Source of the DNA: Sporosarcina sp. 6E9
GTDB taxonomy: Bacteria; Bacillota; Bacilli; Bacillales_A; Planococcaceae
Direction of reading: 5' to 3'
NCBI RefSeq assembly: GCF_017921835.1
Contig: NZ_JAGEMN010000002.1
Span: 62,001-126,000 of the forward strand
Length of the DNA stretch: 64,000 nucleotides
Position 1 is the first letter of the stretch, and every line of letters starts with the position of its first letter. Below, piece after piece: positions 54,916 through 63,830 of this stretch. The notes under the pieces are model-generated. The model worked only from the letters and a program-made list of their open reading frames with translations, was not told the origin of the DNA and did no database searches. The translations under genes and the position numbers were made by a program.

Positions 54916-56658
54916 TCAACTTATCTGTATATTATATTCTTTCATTTTACGATAAAGCGTATTCCGGCTAATTTTTAGTCGTTCTGCCGCTACGCTAATA
55001 TTCCCTTCAGCCATTCGGATATGTTTTTCCATTACGGATTTTTCCGCACCTTTTAAGGGATCCATATCATCCGTAATTTCGATGCTTGTACCACTAGTAT
55101 CAATTTGGATTTCTTCAGGACCAATTACTTTCCCGTCGGATAGAAAGGTCGCTTCTATGAGAACACTCATAAGCTCTCGGATATTACCGGGCCACTTATG
55201 GGTTAAAATCTTTTGCTTCGCTCCCTCTGATAACGTAAAATCCGAATACCCTTTCTCTTCCAATAAGCTACTCACCAGTTGGATTAGGTCTGTTCGTACC
55301 CGCAGTGAAGGAAGTGTGATTTGTATTCCCTTTAAGCGGTAATATAAATCTGCACGAAAACGTTTTGCTTCAATTTCTTTTACTAAATCTTTATTCGTTG
55401 CGGCGATAATTCTCACATCTATTTTCTTTGTAGTTGTACTCCCAACAGGCGTAATTTCCTTCTCTTGCAATGCTCTCAGCAACGTCACTTGAGCCCGCAA
55501 AGACATATCACCAATTTCATCCAGAAAGAGTGTGCCATTTTGGGCTGCTTCAAATTTCCCTTTCCTGCCTTCTTGATTTGCACCTGTAAAGGATCCACCA
55601 ATATAACCGAATAACTCGCTTTCGATCAGGGATTCAGATATTGCCCCACAATTGACCGCAACAAATGGCGAATGACTTCGCATACTTGCGGAGTGTATTG
55701 ATTGGGCGAATAGCTCTTTACCTGTCCCCGTTTCGCCGATAAGTAAAATTGGTATATCGGTAGCGGCCGCTTTTTCAGCCATTTTCTTTGTGCGTATGAC
55801 AGATGGACAATTCCCAAAAATATCCGAAAATGTATATAAACGTTTTTCTTTCTTAGATGTTTGATGGATCGCAACTGACCTTATCGATTTCTTGCAATTA
55901 CTTGTAAATGTATCAATAATGAATTGACTTCTATTCATTAACTTTTGACCAATATTATTTTGTCCGATAATGGCTTTAGCTCGATTATTCGCTCGGATGA
56001 TACGATTTTCTTCATCTAACGAAAGGAATGGTACTGTAATATATTTATTCATGCTATGTTCAAATTCTTTAATCGTGAGTTGGTGTTCTAGATTCATCTG
56101 GCTGAGCAAGATTCGATTTCCAATGTCACCTGCAATAATTTGAGTCAGTGTAAAAATATAGGGATGATACTGTTCTTTTTTGCCACTAATATTAACCGCT
56201 CCAAGAATCTCTCCTGATGGAGAGAAAATGGGTGATGCAGCACAGGTTAAAAAATGCGCAGAAGCGTTAAAATGCTGGCTTCCATGAACCCTAACAGGAT
56301 TTTTCTCCAGCAATGCAACACCCATCGCATTTGTTCCTCTTTTATCCTCAAGCCAATTCGTTCCAACTAGCATTTGCACTTCACTTGCTAAGTTTTCATC
56401 CCCTACTGTGTAAATAATAATCCCGTGACGGTCAACAATCGAAACAATATGACCCATCTTCCCAAAAGTTGGATATAAGTTCTTTAAACTTGCGATTGCA
56501 GAATGAGTCAATTCTTGATTTCTGTTAAGAACTTCAGTAATTTGATAATGGTCTAAAACGGTGCTATCCACTGGATCCGTCGGTTTAAACCCATATTCTT
56601 CACAACGTTTCCATGAATCCTGAATCATTTTCTTCTCAACAACATTCTCCCTCGACAA
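54916..56658 (-). CDS. Sigma-54-dependent transcriptional activator (AcoR-like)
   Basis: A 580-residue enhancer-binding protein. The N-terminal half has a GAF-type sensor domain (about 50-200, HFLTCAASPIFSPSGEILGAVNISG) and a PAS-like stretch. The AAA+ domain has Walker A GETGTGKE near residue 312, the sigma-54 contact loop GGSFTGA (Ser in place of the usual Ala) near 374, Walker B GTLFLDEIGD and RFRADLYYRLK. A Fis-type HTH ends it (AAERLKISRNTLYRKMK). A TTG start at 56658 follows GAGGTG. It is divergent from a sigma-54 promoter and probably activates the dehydrogenase. Confidence 0.92.
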   Translation of the reverse strand: MSRENVVEKKMIQDSWKRCEEYGFKPTDPVDSTVLDHYQITEVLNRNQELTHSAIASLKNLYPTFGKMGHIVSIVDRHGIIIYTVGDENLASEVQMLVGTNWLEDKRGTNAMGVALLEKNPVRVHGSQHFNASAHFLTCAASPIFSPSGEILGAVNISGKKEQYHPYIFTLTQIIAGDIGNRILLSQMNLEHQLTIKEFEHSMNKYITVPFLSLDEENRIIRANNRAKAIIGQNNIGQKLMNRSQFIIDTFTSNCKKSIRSVAIHQTSKKEKRLYTFSDIFGNCPSVIRTKKMAEKAAATDIPILLIGETGTGKELFAQSIHSASMRSHSPFVAVNCGAISESLIESELFGYIGGSFTGANQEGRKGKFEAAQNGTLFLDEIGDMSLRAQVTLLRALQEKEITPVGSTTTKKIDVRIIAATNKDLVKEIEAKRFRADLYYRLKGIQITLPSLRVRTDLIQLVSSLLEEKGYSDFTLSEGAKQKILTHKWPGNIRELMSVLIEATFLSDGKVIGPEEIQIDTSGTSIEITDDMDPLKGAEKSVMEKHIRMAEGNISVAAERLKISRNTLYRKMKEYNIQIS

Positions 56659-56823
56659 GAAACTCACCTCTTACACCTATATTATAGTTAATCAGACGGC
56701 TGATGTTTCAATTGAATGATTGTACTCCCCCACTGTCTCAAAATTATACACTGAATTGTCCGAAAATGTAACAATTCTGATTTAGAGTCCTCCTTGGATG
56801 TTGATATAGTTCAAACTATGAAC

Positions 56824-56841
56824 TTGGCATGGAACTTGCAT
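56824..56841 (+). promoter_or_regulatory. Sigma-54 promoter of the dehydrogenase gene
   Basis: TTGGCATGGAACTTGCAT matches the -24/-12 consensus TGGCACG-N4-TTGC, with GG and GC 12 bp apart. A small palindrome GTTCA-N5-TGAAC (56808-56822) lies directly upstream. The region 56700-56790 probably holds the activator sites; TGTCTC...ATTGTCC repeats are possible but not certain. Confidence 0.88.
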
Positions 56842-56885
56842 ATTACTAGCGTGCAAGGACAAACTATTTATAGGGGGTATTATTT

Positions 56886-58160
56886 ATGTCAGGAAATCGT
56901 GCTGTTGTTGACAAGGAAGTTGAGAAAAGCTCCATTGATTACAAAAAAGCGGGAAATCGGGCAGTTGTATACAAAGAACCTGGAAAAGTAGCTGTTGTTG
57001 ATATTGGTTTTCCAGACCTAGTGTTAAGAGATGGACCTGGGGTAAATCCACTGAATGTTGGTCGTAAATGTGAACACGGAGTTATTCTAAAGGTTGTCGC
57101 CACAAATATTTGTGGAAGTGACCAGCATATGGTGCGCGGGAGAACAACTGCACCAAGCGGCTTAGCATTAGGGCATGAAATTACTGGCGAAGTCATTGAA
57201 GTCGGTCGTGATGTTGAGTATATGAAAGTAGGAGATCTCGTCTCTGTACCTTTCAATATTGCTTGTGGCCGCTGTCGTAATTGTAAAGAACAAGACACAC
57301 ATATTTGCGAAAACGTGAATCCTGATCGTCCAGGATCTGCATACGGATATGTTGATATGGGTGGATGGGTTGGCGGCCAATCAGAATACGTGATGGTTCC
57401 TTACGCCGACTTCCAACTGTTAAAATTTCCGGATAAAGATCAAGCGATGGACAAAATTCTTGATTTAGCCATGTTATCAGATATTTTCCCAACAGGATTT
57501 CACGGGGCATATAGCGCAGGTGTTACAATTGGATCCACTGTCTATATTGCCGGTGCTGGACCTGTAGGATTAGCGGCAGCACACTCAGCACAACTGCTCG
57601 GTGCCTCTTGTGTCATTGTAGGCGATATGATTGAAGAGCGATTAGCACAAGCTAGAAGCTTTGGGTGCGAAACAATCAATCTTTCAGAACATGATGATAT
57701 TGGCGAACAAATTGCACAGATTCTTGGAACTCCTGAAGTAGACTGCGCAGTTGACTGTGTCGGGTTCGAAGCACATGGCCATAAAGGTGCAGGAGAAGCG
57801 CCTGCCTCAGTTCTTAACTCAATTATGGAGGTAACGCGTGCTGGTGGAAAACTTGGAATCCCTGGATTGTATGTAACAGGCGACCCAGGTGCGGTTGATG
57901 AGGATGCAAAATTCGGTACATTGAAAATCCGAATGGGATTAGGATGGGCTAAAGCACATCATTTCGTCACTGGACAAACACCTGTCATGAAATACCATAA
58001 CTTCCTAATGAAATCGATTCTGAGCGGTAAAGCCCAAATTGCAAAAGCAGTTAATGCGACAATTATTAACCTAGATGAAGCACCGAACGGTTATCAAGTT
58101 TTCGATAAGGGTGCGGCGAAAAAATTCGTTATTGATCCACACGGAATGATTAAAAGGTAA
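56886..58160 (+). CDS. Zinc alcohol dehydrogenase, glutathione-independent formaldehyde dehydrogenase type
   Basis: A 424-residue medium-chain dehydrogenase. It has the catalytic zinc Cys in NICGSDQHM near residue 76, GHEITGEVIEVG, the structural zinc cysteines CGRCRNCKEQDTHIC near 124-138 and the NAD fold GAGPVGLAAAHSAQ near 226. It is closest by motif to Pseudomonas-type formaldehyde dehydrogenase, which disproportionates or oxidises formaldehyde. Oddly, the first 20 residues are duplicated (GNRAVV at 3-8 and 23-28). It follows a sigma-54 promoter and GGGGG ribosome site, with a terminator after it. Confidence 0.9.
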   Translation: MSGNRAVVDKEVEKSSIDYKKAGNRAVVYKEPGKVAVVDIGFPDLVLRDGPGVNPLNVGRKCEHGVILKVVATNICGSDQHMVRGRTTAPSGLALGHEITGEVIEVGRDVEYMKVGDLVSVPFNIACGRCRNCKEQDTHICENVNPDRPGSAYGYVDMGGWVGGQSEYVMVPYADFQLLKFPDKDQAMDKILDLAMLSDIFPTGFHGAYSAGVTIGSTVYIAGAGPVGLAAAHSAQLLGASCVIVGDMIEERLAQARSFGCETINLSEHDDIGEQIAQILGTPEVDCAVDCVGFEAHGHKGAGEAPASVLNSIMEVTRAGGKLGIPGLYVTGDPGAVDEDAKFGTLKIRMGLGWAKAHHFVTGQTPVMKYHNFLMKSILSGKAQIAKAVNATIINLDEAPNGYQVFDKGAAKKFVIDPHGMIKR

Positions 58161-58181
58161 ATAGCTTCACGACGATAATGT

Positions 58182-58231
58182 CATCCACGGCCTGGACTTC
58201 GAATACTTGGAAGCAAGCTGTGGATGTTTTT
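58182..58231 (+). terminator. Probable terminator after the dehydrogenase
   Basis: CATCCAC (58182-58188) pairs with GTGGATG (58220-58226), which is followed by TTTTTC. The loop is long and partly self-complementary. The rest of the gap to 58374 has no supported gene. Confidence 0.65.
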
Positions 58232-58374
58232 CATTCTATTTCGTGGATTTGGAGAGTCGATATGTTTTTCACTCGCTCGTGCACAAGTCATGAGCCACTT
58301 ATGGGCACTTTCGACTGGTCTTCCTTCCATCGAGGGAGTAAGCCTTCTTCGCTGCTCATTTAAGGGGGATTCCT

Positions 58375-59214
58375 ATGTCAGCATTTTTAGGTGAATTAAT
58401 TGGAACGATGATTTTAGTGACCTTGGGTTGCGGTGTTGTTGGAGGCGTAGTCCTCAACAAAACAAAATCGCAAAACTCAGGTTGGATTGTTATCACGATG
58501 GGTTTTGGGCTCGCTGTAGCTGTTGCCATATATGCAGTTGGTGGGATTAGTGGGGCTCATATTAATCCAGCAGTTACAGTTGGGTTAGCTATCATCGGCG
58601 CTTTTCCTTGGGCCAATGTTCCTGCGTATATTTTAGCTCAACTTATAGGCGCTACTATCGGAGCTGTCATTGTTTACTTTAATTATTTACCGCATTGGGA
58701 GGAAACTGAAAGTAAAGAGGAGAAATTAGTTGTTTTTTCAACCAGCCCAGCAATTAGAAAACCGATTTCCAATTTAATAAGTGAGATGATTGGTACATTC
58801 GTTCTTGTCCTGGGAATATTAGCGATTGGCGCAAATGAATTCACACAGGGGCTAAATCCGCTAATCATTGGATTTCTAATCCTTTCTATTGGGTTATCAC
58901 TTGGAGGAACAACGGGTTTCGCCATTAATCCTGCGCGTGATTTAGGGCCAAGAATTGCACACTTCTTCTTACCGATAGCTGGAAAAGGTTCATCTGATTG
59001 GGGTTACGCTTGGATACCGATTGTAGGTCCATTACTCGGGGGCGCATTTGGTGCTCTATTTTATCAACAAGTGTTTAGCGGGGTAAATTCTGCGGCATTT
59101 TGGATTGTGGGTGCAATCTGTATATCGGCAATTCTTGGTGCACAACTTATGGACAAAGAACATAAAGTTCGCCCAAATGTGAGTAAGAATCAACCGATTG
59201 AAGAGCGATTGTAA
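58375..59214 (+). CDS. MIP-family channel (glycerol facilitator/aquaporin type)
   Basis: A 279-residue channel with six spans and both half-helix motifs, GAHINPAVT near residue 62 and GFAINPARDLGPR near 183; the Asp after the second NPAR is typical of glycerol facilitators. It would conduct glycerol or small neutral solutes across the membrane. It lies 215 bp after the dehydrogenase in the same direction, so formaldehyde, glycerol or alcohol uptake could be linked, but there is a terminator between. Confidence 0.92.
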   Translation: MSAFLGELIGTMILVTLGCGVVGGVVLNKTKSQNSGWIVITMGFGLAVAVAIYAVGGISGAHINPAVTVGLAIIGAFPWANVPAYILAQLIGATIGAVIVYFNYLPHWEETESKEEKLVVFSTSPAIRKPISNLISEMIGTFVLVLGILAIGANEFTQGLNPLIIGFLILSIGLSLGGTTGFAINPARDLGPRIAHFFLPIAGKGSSDWGYAWIPIVGPLLGGAFGALFYQQVFSGVNSAAFWIVGAICISAILGAQLMDKEHKVRPNVSKNQPIEERL

Positions 59215-59231
59215 CGATTGAAATAAAAAAT

Positions 59232-59256
59232 GGGCTGTTTTAGGAACAGCCCTTTT
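59232..59256 (+). terminator. Terminator after the MIP channel
   Basis: GGGCTGTT and AACAGCCC form an 8-bp stem followed by TTTTCC. The converging PepSY gene ends at 59259. Confidence 0.9.
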
Positions 59257-59258
59257 CC

Positions 59259-59831
59259 TCAATCATCATCGCGGTCTTTTTCAAAGTCTAGAATTTTACC
59301 TGTCATCGCGTCGATTTCAAATTCGTATTCATATTTACCGTCTTCAATTTCAATTTCGAAGTGTGCACGTTTGTCGTCGTCATCTAATTCAACCTCTTTT
59401 ACAGTTCCCGGTGAATGTTTTAACGCAATTGCGATTGCTTCTTTAGCGGTAATAAAGTTTTTGTTATTTGCAGTTGTTTTTCCATCTGATTTCACAACGG
59501 CTACCTTCTTGTCGTCTATTTCTTTTTTAATGACTTCACCAGATGTGGCGTTAATATCTAATTCATACGTAACGGATCCACTTTCGACTTCAACTTCATA
59601 CTCGTCGTCTGAAGAATCATAGTCAATCTCGGTTACAGTTCCACCAACTGTTTCAACCGCTTTTGTTTCTACTTCTTCAACTGTTAATTTTGACGTGTTA
59701 TCATTTCCTGCAGCTTCTACTGCTAAAACACCTGTTGTTCGGTTATCACTTTTATCAGCGTTTGCGACCATTGCCACGCCGCCGATTACCACTGCTCCAG
59801 CCAATGCCGGAATTGCCATCCATTTTTTCAT
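59259..59831 (-). CDS. PepSY-domain secreted/anchored protein
   Basis: A 190-residue protein with an N-terminal signal or anchor segment (WMAIPALAGAVVIGGVAMVANA) and two acidic PepSY repeats (about 50-110 and 125-188), each with the pattern ...YEVEVESGSVTYELDINATSGEV and ...FEIEIEDGKYEYEFEIDAMTGKI. PepSY modules are thought to inhibit or modulate proteases outside the cell. ATG at 59831 gives a 9-bp spacing from AGGAGG; an ATG 6 bp earlier is too close. Confidence 0.85.
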   Translation of the reverse strand: MKKWMAIPALAGAVVIGGVAMVANADKSDNRTTGVLAVEAAGNDNTSKLTVEEVETKAVETVGGTVTEIDYDSSDDEYEVEVESGSVTYELDINATSGEVIKKEIDDKKVAVVKSDGKTTANNKNFITAKEAIAIALKHSPGTVKEVELDDDDKRAHFEIEIEDGKYEYEFEIDAMTGKILDFEKDRDDD

Positions 59832-59918
59832 CTTCATCTTCCTCCTTTTGATCTTACCTTCATATTACCTGCCGAAGATGAGAGCTTCTTGTGAGGATTA
59901 TTAGAATTCGATGAGAAA

Positions 59919-60626
59919 TTAATCATCCCATTCTACGAATAAGATTTCTCCTGTAATGGCATGGATATGGAATACAGCTTCGAGATCATCTGCATCCTCA
60001 TTATCTTGTTCGATTTCCACTAAATAGTATCCACCGTCATCTGTTTTTTCGAAGACGACGTACTCCACTTCGCCTTTCAACTGACCAAGTGCAATTTTTA
60101 TCGCTTGTTCTCTTGTTATGAGTACATCTTTCGTTGTCGTTTCTTTCATTTTCTCAGATATTATTTCACCCGTGAGCGCATCAACTTGAAGTTCTACAAG
60201 CGCCTTTTCTTTAACAACCTCCGCGTCATAAACTGGTTGTTCTTTGTTTTTATTCAACGAAAGGCGTTCGATTTCACCGGTGTACTTTTTTGTGATTTCT
60301 TCGCGCACTTCTTTTTCAGAAAGAATTCGTGGTTGCGCTTCTTCCACTTTACTTAACTGGTTAAGCACCAAAACTTTGCCGCTTACAGCATCTATTTCAG
60401 CTGAATAAAGTGCGTCTGTACGCATAATTTCCGCAAGATAAACACCATTTTCAAGTCTCAATGTCTCAACCTTTCCGTCATATATAGATTCTAGATGCAT
60501 CTGGATTTCTTCACTGGATAATGGCGTTTTGTTTTTCATTAAATTCCCTATAAAGAGTCCACCCGCGACTAAAATGATAATCGTAAAGATAAGTGGGAGT
60601 ACCCATGGCTTCCTTAAGTTTTTCAT
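59919..60626 (-). CDS. Membrane-anchored protein with PepSY repeats
   Basis: A 235-residue protein with one N-terminal span (VLPLIFTIIILVAGGLFIGNLM, partly) and three PepSY-like units, each ending in a DA(V/L)TG or HAITGE turn (DAVSGKVLVL, DALTGEIISE, HAITGEILFV). It lies between the sensor kinase and the first PepSY protein, in the same direction. It may feed or buffer the signal sensed by the kinase. Confidence 0.85.
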   Translation of the reverse strand: MKNLRKPWVLPLIFTIIILVAGGLFIGNLMKNKTPLSSEEIQMHLESIYDGKVETLRLENGVYLAEIMRTDALYSAEIDAVSGKVLVLNQLSKVEEAQPRILSEKEVREEITKKYTGEIERLSLNKNKEQPVYDAEVVKEKALVELQVDALTGEIISEKMKETTTKDVLITREQAIKIALGQLKGEVEYVVFEKTDDGGYYLVEIEQDNEDADDLEAVFHIHAITGEILFVEWDD

Positions 60627-60663
60627 AATATCGCCTCCTACCCCCTATCTTACTCGTCCATTA

Positions 60664-62025
60664 TTAAAACTCGGTGAGAATTCGCTCTTTTGGGATAAAA
60701 ATTCTTATCGTCGTGCCCATGCCGTAAATACTTTCGACCTTTAACCTTGCACCAAGTCCATTTGCAAGTTCTTTCGCAATCGCAAGTCCAAGTCCGGTGC
60801 CGCCTGTTTTCCGACTGCGGTCCTCTTCAACACGGTAAAAACGATTAAATATATTCGGTAATGCATCTTCAGGAATTCCATTTCCATAATCGATAACGGA
60901 AATTATAAAACCCTCGACACTTTCTTCGATAGTTGTTTTAATCAAGTCATCACTGTATTTCCTTGCATTATCGAGTAAGATAAACAAAAGTTGACGCAGT
61001 TTTTTCCCGTCCGTATTGGCGATTGCAGGACGTACCCCTTCCAATAAAAAGTCTCGCGAATACGCTTGACGCATCGGCTGCAAGGTCTTTTCAATCTGTT
61101 CATAAATGTCCGTCTCAGCAAAATCATACTTCATTTGTTCATGATTTCTTGCCAATTGTAAGAGTTGTTCAATCATTTCTTTCATCCGAACTGATTCGCC
61201 TAAAATAGCACCAACTGCTTCCTCCGCAACGTCCCGATTATCAAATCCACGTCTCGTCAGCAAGCGCGCATAACTTTCAATGACGGTTAACGGCGTTCGT
61301 AATTCGTGGGAAGCGTTGGATACGAATTGTTCTTGCTGGTTATAATTTGTTTCTAGTTTTTCCATCAAATCATTAAATGTTTTCGCCATTTGTCCCATTT
61401 CATCTTTACCATTTGAAGGGATGCTTATCTTTTCATATGTTCCTGTTTTTCTACTTTGCGACATCGTTTCAATAAGCTTTACAATAGGATGCGTAAGTAT
61501 TCTACCGAGTGCAATACTCGAAATGATGATTGGAATCATGGCGATGGCCGTTACGCCTACAAGGATTAAGGTAAGCGTCCGCAAACTTTCCTTCACATCG
61601 ATTAGTTGTTGAATCATTTGGAGTTCAACAACTTCACCATTTGTCCAAATGACAGGTGTTCGAATTGTTAGCACCGGAATTCCTTCAAATTTTTCAATTG
61701 AAAAGTTGGCATTTTTTTCAAATTGAGGTTTGTACTTTTTTATTGTACCAACAGTATCAAATTTTCTAATCTCTTTACCCGTAGCATCATAAACTCGGAT
61801 TGCGCCATTAGGTGGCATATAGGCGCCGACGACTGTCCCTATATCAATTTTCTCATTGACCTTACTGAAAGATTTTGTAATTTCGTTTGATCGAAGTTGG
61901 AGTTGGTTATATTCCGTGTCATAAGCCATTTTTTCAAATACGAAATAAATCCCTATGTTAGTAAGAGATAGGATGACGAGCATGAGAAGTGTAGAAAATA
62001 GATGTATCTTTGTTTTCAACTTCAT
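60664..62025 (-). CDS. Sensor histidine kinase with HAMP domain (ArlS/CssS-like)
   Basis: A 453-residue membrane kinase. Span 1 is near residues 9-30, an extracytoplasmic domain of about 120 residues follows, span 2 is near 155-178, then HAMP, the H-box FVSNASHELRTPLTVIESYARL near 240, N-box LLFILLDNARKYSDD and G-box GGTGLGLAIAKELANG. The ligand is unknown. It overlaps its regulator gene by 4 bp. Confidence 0.93.
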   Translation of the reverse strand: MKLKTKIHLFSTLLMLVILSLTNIGIYFVFEKMAYDTEYNQLQLRSNEITKSFSKVNEKIDIGTVVGAYMPPNGAIRVYDATGKEIRKFDTVGTIKKYKPQFEKNANFSIEKFEGIPVLTIRTPVIWTNGEVVELQMIQQLIDVKESLRTLTLILVGVTAIAMIPIIISSIALGRILTHPIVKLIETMSQSRKTGTYEKISIPSNGKDEMGQMAKTFNDLMEKLETNYNQQEQFVSNASHELRTPLTVIESYARLLTRRGFDNRDVAEEAVGAILGESVRMKEMIEQLLQLARNHEQMKYDFAETDIYEQIEKTLQPMRQAYSRDFLLEGVRPAIANTDGKKLRQLLFILLDNARKYSDDLIKTTIEESVEGFIISVIDYGNGIPEDALPNIFNRFYRVEEDRSRKTGGTGLGLAIAKELANGLGARLKVESIYGMGTTIRIFIPKERILTEF

Positions 62026-62723
62026 TTCGGTTGCTCCTTCAATACATATCCGACGCCACGTACTGTTTGAATTAAGGTACTCTCCCCTTCGATTTCAATT
62101 TTCTTCCGGACGTAACGAATATATACATCAACGACATTCGTATCGCCAAAATAGTCATATCCCCAAACAGCATTTAACAACTGTTCACGCGATAACACTT
62201 GGTTAGGGTGCCGGAGTAAATGGAGTAGAAGATCATACTCACGCGGTGTTAATTCAATCAGGCGGTCGTTCCTTTTTACTTCGCGGGTTTGTTCATGTAT
62301 TGAAAGACCGGCGAATTCATGTAAATATTCATCTTCTACGGATTCAGACTGACTCGTTGGTGAAAATCGAAGCGCCGTACGAATTCTAGCTAGCAGTTCT
62401 TCAATTTCAAATGGTTTCGTCACATAATCATTCGCGCCGAGATCAAGCCCAGCCACTTTATCTTCCACATCATCTTTGGCCGTCAATAAAATAACCGGAG
62501 TATTCGCTTCCGTTGCTCGAATTCTTTTCAGTACATCGAGTCCGTTCAGACCTGGAAGCATTAAATCGAGTAAAATTAAATTCCAGTGCTGTTCGCGGTA
62601 TTTTATTAGTCCATCTGGACCAGTATAGGCAACATCTATTTCATAGCCTTCAAATTCAAGTTCTAATTGCAGCACACGGGCTATACTTTCTTCATCTTCA
62701 ATGATGAGAATGCGTTCCTTCAC
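62022..62723 (-). CDS. OmpR-family response regulator
   Basis: A 233-residue regulator: receiver with IIEDEESIARVL, phospho-acceptor Asp in LILLDLMLPGLNGLDVL near residue 53, Lys in YVTKPFEIEELLARI, then the winged helix with LTPREYDLLLHLLRHPNQVLSREQLLNAVWGYDYFGDTNVVDVYIRYVRKKI. GTG start with GGGAGGAGAATGAT. It is the first gene of the run regulator-kinase-PepSY-PepSY and likely controls it. Confidence 0.94.
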   Translation of the reverse strand: MKERILIIEDEESIARVLQLELEFEGYEIDVAYTGPDGLIKYREQHWNLILLDLMLPGLNGLDVLKRIRATEANTPVILLTAKDDVEDKVAGLDLGANDYVTKPFEIEELLARIRTALRFSPTSQSESVEDEYLHEFAGLSIHEQTREVKRNDRLIELTPREYDLLLHLLRHPNQVLSREQLLNAVWGYDYFGDTNVVDVYIRYVRKKIEIEGESTLIQTVRGVGYVLKEQPK

Positions 62724-62918
62724 ATCATTCTCCTCCCTTTTCGAATGAATTTTATGGTGTTTTGGTGTTTATTCGCTTGACTTAAGTATATATGATTTAA
62801 TACTAATTCTCCGGTTATACCCCGTCAAATGGTTGCGATCTAAAAATGGTCAACCCCTTACTAACCAATTGCCTAACGCTAGACGGATTTCAGCAATATT
62901 ATAGATATAAAGAAAAGT

Positions 62919-63052
62919 GTTGCACGAGGGAAACTTTTATTATATACTCTATATTATAGAAGTTGCGTTCGGGAAACTTATCATTAGCATCCCCAACCCT
63001 TTCTTTTTGGAAAGCACGACTTCGCCCAAAAAGTTGCCCAGGGGAAACTTTT
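62919..63052 (+). promoter_or_regulatory. Promoter with three MntR-box-like operators
   Basis: A TTGCAC -35 (62920-62925) and TATACT -10 (62943-62948) are 17 bp apart. Three related sites, GTTGCACGAGGGAAACTTTT (62919-62938), GTTGCGTTCGGGAAACTTAT (62962-62981) and GTTGCCCAGGGGAAACTTTT (63033-63052), share GTTGC-N4-GGGAAACTT and are imperfect palindromes. The first covers the -35 and spacer, the second the region just after the start, and the third lies near the ribosome site. Confidence 0.75.
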
Positions 63053-63089
63053 TTATTTTTATATACAAAACAACTAGGAGGTACATTGA

Positions 63090-63830
63090 ATGGTCGATCC
63101 GATAACAGTGAAAAATATAAGTGTTTCATATGACGACAACGAGGTAGTAAAAGACGTTTCCTTTTCGTTTGAACCCGGAAGTTTGATTGGCGTGCTTGGT
63201 CCAAACGGCGCTGGCAAGTCATCACTACTTCAAGCGATGCTTGGATTAATTCCCCGAGATCACGGGGATGTCCGACTTGGAACGCACTCAATAGATAAAA
63301 TGCGCAAGAAAATTGCTTATGTTCCTCAACGTTCGAATATCGATTGGAGTTTTCCAATTATCGTTAGAGATACAGTGTTGCTTGGGACATATCCGAAAGT
63401 CGGTTTGCTTCGACGACCGAAAAAAGCAGATAAAGAGTGGGCGATGGAATGCTTAAAACAGGTGGGCATGGAAGAATTCGCAAAGCGTCAAATCGGCGAG
63501 TTATCGGGTGGCCAACAACAGAGAGTCTTCCTGGCAAGGGCGCTAGCGCAGAAGGCAGATTACTTCTTCCTCGACGAGCCGTTTGTGGGGATTGACGTTT
63601 CAAGCGAAGAAGTCATCATCGATATTTTACGACAATTGAGGAATTCCGGAAAGATTGTCTTCGTCGTGCATCATGATTTATCGAAAGTAAGAAGCTATTT
63701 TGATGAACTTGTCTTGATAAATAAGGAACTTATAGATGCGGGTCCTGTGAACAAAGTATTTCAACGGGACAATATGGCAAAGGCATACCAACGCGAACTC
63801 ATGCTAGATGGTTTGGAGGTTTCAATGTAA
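63090..63830 (+). CDS. mntB: Manganese-type metal ABC transporter ATPase
   Basis: A 246-residue ATPase of the metal (Mn/Zn/Fe) uptake cluster. Walker A GPNGAGKSS is near residue 39, Q-loop YVPQRSNIDWSFP near 76, signature GELSGGQQQRVFLARAL near 135 and DEPFVGIDV. The IDWSFPI stretch is typical of manganese/zinc cluster-9 ATPases. MntR-like boxes at its promoter favour manganese, though zinc is not excluded. It is first in the operon; the permease follows with a TAATG overlap. Confidence 0.9.
   Translation: MVDPITVKNISVSYDDNEVVKDVSFSFEPGSLIGVLGPNGAGKSSLLQAMLGLIPRDHGDVRLGTHSIDKMRKKIAYVPQRSNIDWSFPIIVRDTVLLGTYPKVGLLRRPKKADKEWAMECLKQVGMEEFAKRQIGELSGGQQQRVFLARALAQKADYFFLDEPFVGIDVSSEEVIIDILRQLRNSGKIVFVVHHDLSKVRSYFDELVLINKELIDAGPVNKVFQRDNMAKAYQRELMLDGLEVSM

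Noticed and set aside
58178..58363. 61-residue reading frame between dehydrogenase and MIP channel
   Set aside because: It overlaps the terminator hairpin, lacks a ribosome site and has no recognisable feature.
62899..63357. 152-residue minus-strand reading frame
   Set aside because: It covers the MntR-like operators and the antisense of the ABC ATPase start; composition is not protein-like.
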